DNA of 9,752 nt from contig JASHRK010000340.1 of NCBI GenBank assembly GCA_030037405.1, forward strand, positions 1-9,752, given 5' to 3'. Below the pieces are notes generated by a model, which saw only the letters and a program-made list of their open reading frames with translations, was not told where the DNA came from and made no database searches. Below, piece after piece: positions 6,383 through 9,752 of the stretch. A program made the translations under genes and the position numbers. The stretch's first letter is position 1; the number at the start of each line of letters is the position of its first letter. The DNA comes from Acidimicrobiales bacterium (lineage in GTDB: Bacteria; Actinomycetota; Acidimicrobiia; Acidimicrobiales; Bog-793).

Positions 6383-7729
6383 TCAGCCCTTCAAGATGGA
6401 GGGGATGGGCAATGGCTTACCGGTGTACTTCGTGATCGGCCCCTTGTTCGTCGCCACGTAGACAGGCGTTATCGGGCTCACGACACCGTTGTCGATCCGG
6501 ACGACCTCCGACCCGGACAAGCCGTAGTGGTCCCCCTTCGAGTACGTGAAAGGCACAAGAGACGAGACGGCGAACTTCGAGCCGTCCTTGGCGAGGGTCG
6601 AGATGATGCCCGACCTGGTTAGGTGCTTCCCTGCCGCCTCGAGGAGCTCCACCATCGAGTAGCCGATGGCGGCCCCGTACTCGGTGTTGCCGTCCCACTG
6701 CGTGTAGCTCTTGTCGTACTTGGTGAGGATGGACTTCGAGAGCCTTATCCACGCGTTCGACGAGTCGGTCTCGGGCGGGAGGTAGGCGTTGGAGATCATC
6801 CCGTTCAACAGTGACGCGCCCGCCGTGCCCTTCGAGTAGGACACGAGGAGCCCTGTCAGGGTCGGCGGGTCGGCACCCACACTCGACACCACCCACTGCG
6901 GGTGGTAGTTGAGCTCGGCCGCGGCAAGAAGGGCGAGTGCCGTTGCCGCCGGGATCGTATAGAGGACGACGACCTTTGCCCCGGAGGCCTTGATGGCGCT
7001 TATCTGACTTCCGAGTCCGGCTGCGAGCCCTGCGGAGGTTCCCTGGTAGGTCTGCTCACTCGCGACCGAGCTCTTTGGGATCTCCTCGTCGAGCCCTCTC
7101 ACCCCGTCCTCCCCGAACTCGTCGTCCTGGTAGAGGTAGCCGACCTTCTCTCCGCTCATGTGCTTGGCCACGTACTGGCCGAGGATCTTCCCCTCGACGA
7201 TGTAGTCGGGCTGCCATCCGAAGCTCTCCGGGTACTGCTTGGGCTTGCTCCAGCATGCGCAGCCCGACTCGATGAAGAGCTGGGGAACGTGCTCGGAGTT
7301 GAGGAACCCCTGCACGGCGAGCTGGGTCGGGGTTCCCAGCGATCCGACGTCGGCGAAGATGTCGTCCTGCTCGACGAGTTGCTCGGTGTAGTGGACGGTG
7401 AGAGCGGGGTCGTACTCGTCGTTGTCGACTAAGTAGTCGATCTTCCGCCCGTAGATGCCCCCATGGGCGTTCACGTACTCGAAGACGGCGTTGGTGGCAG
7501 GAGCGATCTCGTCATATCCGGGGGCCGCCGGCCCTGTGAGCGGCGTCGTGGCGCCAAGGACGATCCTGTGGGCCGTCACCCCGGTGACGCTCGCCCGCCT
7601 CGCTGCCGGTCGTGCCGGACTCGTCGCCGCGCCACTTGCCGGACTCGTGAAGGCTGCGACGAGCCCGAGAGAGCAGAGAAACGACACGAGGAGCACAACT
7701 CGTCCTCGAGCCTCTATCGCTTTGGTCAT
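6383..7729 (-). CDS. livK: Branched-chain amino acid-type ABC transporter substrate-binding protein
   Basis: A 448-residue exported solute-binding protein of the HAAT (LivJ/LivK, type I periplasmic-binding) family. It has a signal peptide: a charged N-terminus (MTKAIEARGR), a hydrophobic core at 11-27 and a probable signal peptidase I site near SGA (32-34). No lipobox is seen; the Cys at 19 is not in an LxxC context. The mature protein opens with IVLGATTPLTGPAAPGYDEI at 56-75 and has family features such as GGIYGRKIDY (90-99), DVGSLGTPT (127-135) and KVGYLYQDDEFGEDGV (195-210). A CAC pair (157, 159) could matter structurally. ATG 7729 overlaps the livM stop (ATGA) and has AAAGGA 7 bases upstream, within livM. 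Ligand may be a branched-chain or other amino acid, amide or small acid. Being last in the operon, it ends 4 bases from converging pabBC. Confidence 0.93.
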   Translation of the reverse strand: MTKAIEARGRVVLLVSFLCSLGLVAAFTSPASGAATSPARPAARRASVTGVTAHRIVLGATTPLTGPAAPGYDEIAPATNAVFEYVNAHGGIYGRKIDYLVDNDEYDPALTVHYTEQLVEQDDIFADVGSLGTPTQLAVQGFLNSEHVPQLFIESGCACWSKPKQYPESFGWQPDYIVEGKILGQYVAKHMSGEKVGYLYQDDEFGEDGVRGLDEEIPKSSVASEQTYQGTSAGLAAGLGSQISAIKASGAKVVVLYTIPAATALALLAAAELNYHPQWVVSSVGADPPTLTGLLVSYSKGTAGASLLNGMISNAYLPPETDSSNAWIRLSKSILTKYDKSYTQWDGNTEYGAAIGYSMVELLEAAGKHLTRSGIISTLAKDGSKFAVSSLVPFTYSKGDHYGLSGSEVVRIDNGVVSPITPVYVATNKGPITKYTGKPLPIPSILKG

Positions 7730-8793
7730 GGCATGGTCCTTTCTGTTGCGGTAGCTGGACTTGGAGCTCTTGAAGCAGAGTCTGGAGCCGCCCACCGGCG
7801 GAGAAACAATCCGAGGCCGGTGAGCCAACCCTGGATCCCTGAGGGCGCCACCATCATGATCACCACGATGAGCAGGCCGAAGACGGCGTTCTGGAGGTTT
7901 GCCGTGACGCCGCTCGACAAGGAGAGGTGGCCTGAGAGGCTGAGGGTCCACTGGGGTACGTAGACGAGCGCCAAGGCGCCCCACCACGCTCCGACAAGCG
8001 ATCCGCTCCCCCCGACCACCATGCCGGCGAGCAGGAGGATCGAGAGCGAGAGGCTGAAGCTGTCAGGGCTGACGATGCCCGTCCAGAGAGCGAATAGGCC
8101 CCCTGACAGGCCTGCCGCGGCCGCGCTAATGGCGAAGGCGAGGATCCTCAGCCGGGCGGCGTGAATGCCACAGGCGGAGGCTGCGATCTCGTCATCCCGC
8201 ACCGCCTTCAGCGAGCGGCCAAACCGGCTTCGAAGGAAGTTGGCGAGGAGGACCATGGTCACGATGGCAGCGACGAGGGAGATCCAGGCGAGCCACCGCT
8301 CCGGAGGGATGCCGTGTGGCGGCGTCGGCGGAAGCACGATGATGCCCTGGTCACCGTTGAACAGGCTCGAGAACTTGCTCGGCAGGTCCTGGGCCGCGAG
8401 TGCGAGGGCGAGGGTAACCCCGGCGAGGTAGGGACCTGTAAGACGGGTGGCGGGGATCCCGACGACGCCTCCTACGGCGCCCGCCACACCCACGCCGACG
8501 AGTATGGGCACGATGAGCGGGAGGTGGAAGTGCTCCATCATCAGCCCTGCGGCGTAGGCCCCCACCGCCATGAAGGCGCCGTGACCAAGCGAGATCTGTC
8601 CGCTCACGCCAGTGAGGACGGACAGCCCGGCAATCGCGATGGCGTACAGGGCGATCTCGGAGATCAAGGTGTTGTCGTAGGGGCTCACCGACATCGTGAG
8701 CCAGTAGAGGAGGGCACCCGCCGGGGCAGCGAGGAGAAGGTGCCGGAGGAGCGGTTGGTCGGGCAGGCGGAGCCTGCCGGTTGGCGGCGTCAC
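7726..8793 (-). CDS. livM: Branched-chain amino acid-type ABC transporter permease LivM
   Basis: A 355-residue integral membrane permease of the HAAT importer family, pairing with LivH to form the channel. About nine to ten hydrophobic segments are visible, starting at ~17-35. Hallmarks are the GVSGQISLGHGAFMAVGAYA motif at 62-81, the cytoplasmic coupling (EAA-like) region RSRFGRSLKAVRDDEIAA at 188-205, VGGSGSLVGAWWGA at 260-273 and APSGI at 316-320. The tail after ~335 is polar (SASRAPSPATATERTMP). Start GTG 8793 overlaps the livH TGA (GTGA) with a modest AAGG 10 bases upstream. Its own TGA overlaps the livK ATG. The tight overlaps imply translational coupling and balanced expression. Substrate is set by the binding protein. 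Confidence 0.95.
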   Translation of the reverse strand: MTPPTGRLRLPDQPLLRHLLLAAPAGALLYWLTMSVSPYDNTLISEIALYAIAIAGLSVLTGVSGQISLGHGAFMAVGAYAAGLMMEHFHLPLIVPILVGVGVAGAVGGVVGIPATRLTGPYLAGVTLALALAAQDLPSKFSSLFNGDQGIIVLPPTPPHGIPPERWLAWISLVAAIVTMVLLANFLRSRFGRSLKAVRDDEIAASACGIHAARLRILAFAISAAAAGLSGGLFALWTGIVSPDSFSLSLSILLLAGMVVGGSGSLVGAWWGALALVYVPQWTLSLSGHLSLSSGVTANLQNAVFGLLIVVIMMVAPSGIQGWLTGLGLFLRRWAAPDSASRAPSPATATERTMP

Positions 8794-9668
8794 ACCCGTC
8801 TTGCCTTCGGATGGGAGAGGATGCCTTCCGGACGGATCGAGAGCACGACGATCACAAGGACTGCGGCACCGGTCGTCTCCATGCTCGATCCGAGGTACCC
8901 CCCGATATAGGAGATGCCGAGCCCGGTCGCGATCCCGCCGACGAGAGAGCCGAGAGGGCTGTCCAATCCGCCGATCACCGCGGCAGCAAAGCCGTAGACG
9001 AGGATGGGGTCCATCATGTTCGGGGAGAGCAGCACCTTAGGGGCCACAAGAAGACCGGCAAGGGCACCGGCGAAGGTGGCGAGAGCCCAGCCAGCCGTCA
9101 AGATGCGGCCGACGCGAACACCGACGAGGCGGGACACCTCTGGCGCGAAGGCAGAGGCGCGCATCTTGAGGCCGAGGTTGGTCCAGCGGAAGAGGACGAG
9201 CATCGCCGCCATGAGCACCAACACCGAGGCGAGGATGAAGACGTCGAAGTGGGAGAAGTCGAGATAGGTGTGACCGACCCTTATGCCGATCTGGGAGAAC
9301 GCAGGGTAAAAGCCCCGGTCCCCAGAGCCCCAGATTGCGCCGACGACCGACTCGACGAGGATGAGAAGCCCGATCGAGACGACGACGGGATTCAGCTCGG
9401 GCTTGCCGTACAAAGGACGCATGAAGACCCGTTCGACGAGGGCGCCGATGATGAGCCCGGCGGCTAGGGCGGCGGCGAAGGCGAACCAGTAGTTGATGGC
9501 ACGGTCGAAGAGGGACACGGCGATGTAGCTCGTGAGTGTGGCGAGAGCACCCTGAGCGAAGTTGAGGACCCGCGTCGCCCGCCAGATGAGCACGAGCCCG
9601 AGAGCGACAGCGGCGTAGATCACGCCGAAAGAGAGGCCGTTCAGCGTGAGGTTGACGAAGAGGCTCAC
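8790..9668 (-). CDS. livH: Branched-chain amino acid-type ABC transporter permease LivH
   Basis: A 292-residue permease, the usual LivH length, and partner of LivM. The N-terminus NGLSFGVIYAAVALGLVLIW (10-29), followed by RVLNFAQGAL at 33-42, is the LivH signature. The coupling element NLGLKMRASAFAPEVSRLVG lies at 164-183, and AVIGGLDSPLGSLVGGIATG at 230-249 and IRPEGI at 278-283 complete the family pattern. About eight membrane segments are likely. GTG 9668 is the only start codon downstream of the in-frame stop at 9710-9708. The upstream Shine-Dalgarno is only a G-rich stretch (GGTGGGGAA), but the start overlaps the stop of a short upstream frame as GTGA. No ATPase gene lies in the window; LivG and LivF may lie upstream beyond the edge. 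Confidence 0.95.
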   Translation of the reverse strand: MSLFVNLTLNGLSFGVIYAAVALGLVLIWRATRVLNFAQGALATLTSYIAVSLFDRAINYWFAFAAALAAGLIIGALVERVFMRPLYGKPELNPVVVSIGLLILVESVVGAIWGSGDRGFYPAFSQIGIRVGHTYLDFSHFDVFILASVLVLMAAMLVLFRWTNLGLKMRASAFAPEVSRLVGVRVGRILTAGWALATFAGALAGLLVAPKVLLSPNMMDPILVYGFAAAVIGGLDSPLGSLVGGIATGLGISYIGGYLGSSMETTGAAVLVIVVLSIRPEGILSHPKARRV

Positions 9669-9752
9669 TTCCCCACCATCCCCGTCACCGCCGAGACGCC
9701 CGAGGGATCATTCACTTGCCTCCCTTCCTTCGTCCCCCGCTCTCATCCAGAC
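9665..9752 (-). other. Upstream end of the liv operon: end of an unidentified gene and possible leader frames
   Basis: On the minus strand two frames enter from the window edge: one ends in TGA at 9714-9712 (C-terminus SGGRRKGGK), the other at 9710-9708 (C-terminus DEGREASE). Either could be the end of the preceding gene; which is not resolvable here. AGGGAGG at 9725-9719 is a good Shine-Dalgarno. A GTG at 9715 opens a 16-codon frame (MNDPSGVSAVTGMVGK) that starts on the first stop (GTGA) and ends at 9667-9665 on the livH GTG (GTGA). An ATG at 9711 with 7-base spacing opens an eight-codon frame. No promoter is evident. Confidence 0.35.

Noticed and set aside
7730..7987. N-terminal extension of livK into livM
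   Set aside because: It is out of frame with livM's conserved C-terminus, and the signal peptide begins at ATG 7729 with a good Shine-Dalgarno.

Overview
The window is high-GC, gene-dense bacterial DNA with no mobile elements, RNA genes, CRISPR arrays or long gaps. The base composition, frequent GTG starts, DrrAB-type ABC exporter and MocR-type regulator suggest an actinobacterium or a similar high-GC lineage. The genus cannot be fixed from the sequence.

Layout. Plus strand 1-2219: the C-terminal end of a membrane protein, then a two-gene DrrA/DrrB-type ABC-2 exporter (ATPase and permease) whose genes abut. Minus strand 2273-3028: a TauE/SafE-family permease, preceded by a possible 33-codon ORF whose stop overlaps the permease start. 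Plus strand about 3125/3164-4558: a GntR/MocR-type regulator with an aminotransferase-fold domain, divergent from the permease. It is followed 26 bases later by a 597-residue fusion of aminodeoxychorismate synthase component I (PabB) and aminodeoxychorismate lyase (PabC). That gene ends inside a perfect 14-bp GC-rich hairpin. Minus strand 6383-9668: three genes of a branched-chain amino acid-type (HAAT) ABC importer, transcribed livH, livM, livK, each overlapping the next at GTGA or ATGA. The two importer ATPases (LivG, LivF) are not in the window; they may lie upstream beyond base 9752 or elsewhere.

Functionally these are ordinary modules: efflux, a small-anion-type permease with a divergent regulator, the last steps to p-aminobenzoate for folate, and amino acid-type uptake. 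No clearly new system is visible. The points worth a second look are mostly regulatory: the MocR gene lacks a normal start codon where its helix 1 begins; two TANNNT -10-like boxes face each other in the divergent region; minute ORFs end exactly on the starts of pabBC, the TauE-like gene and livH; and a terminator-like hairpin encodes the last residues of PabBC.
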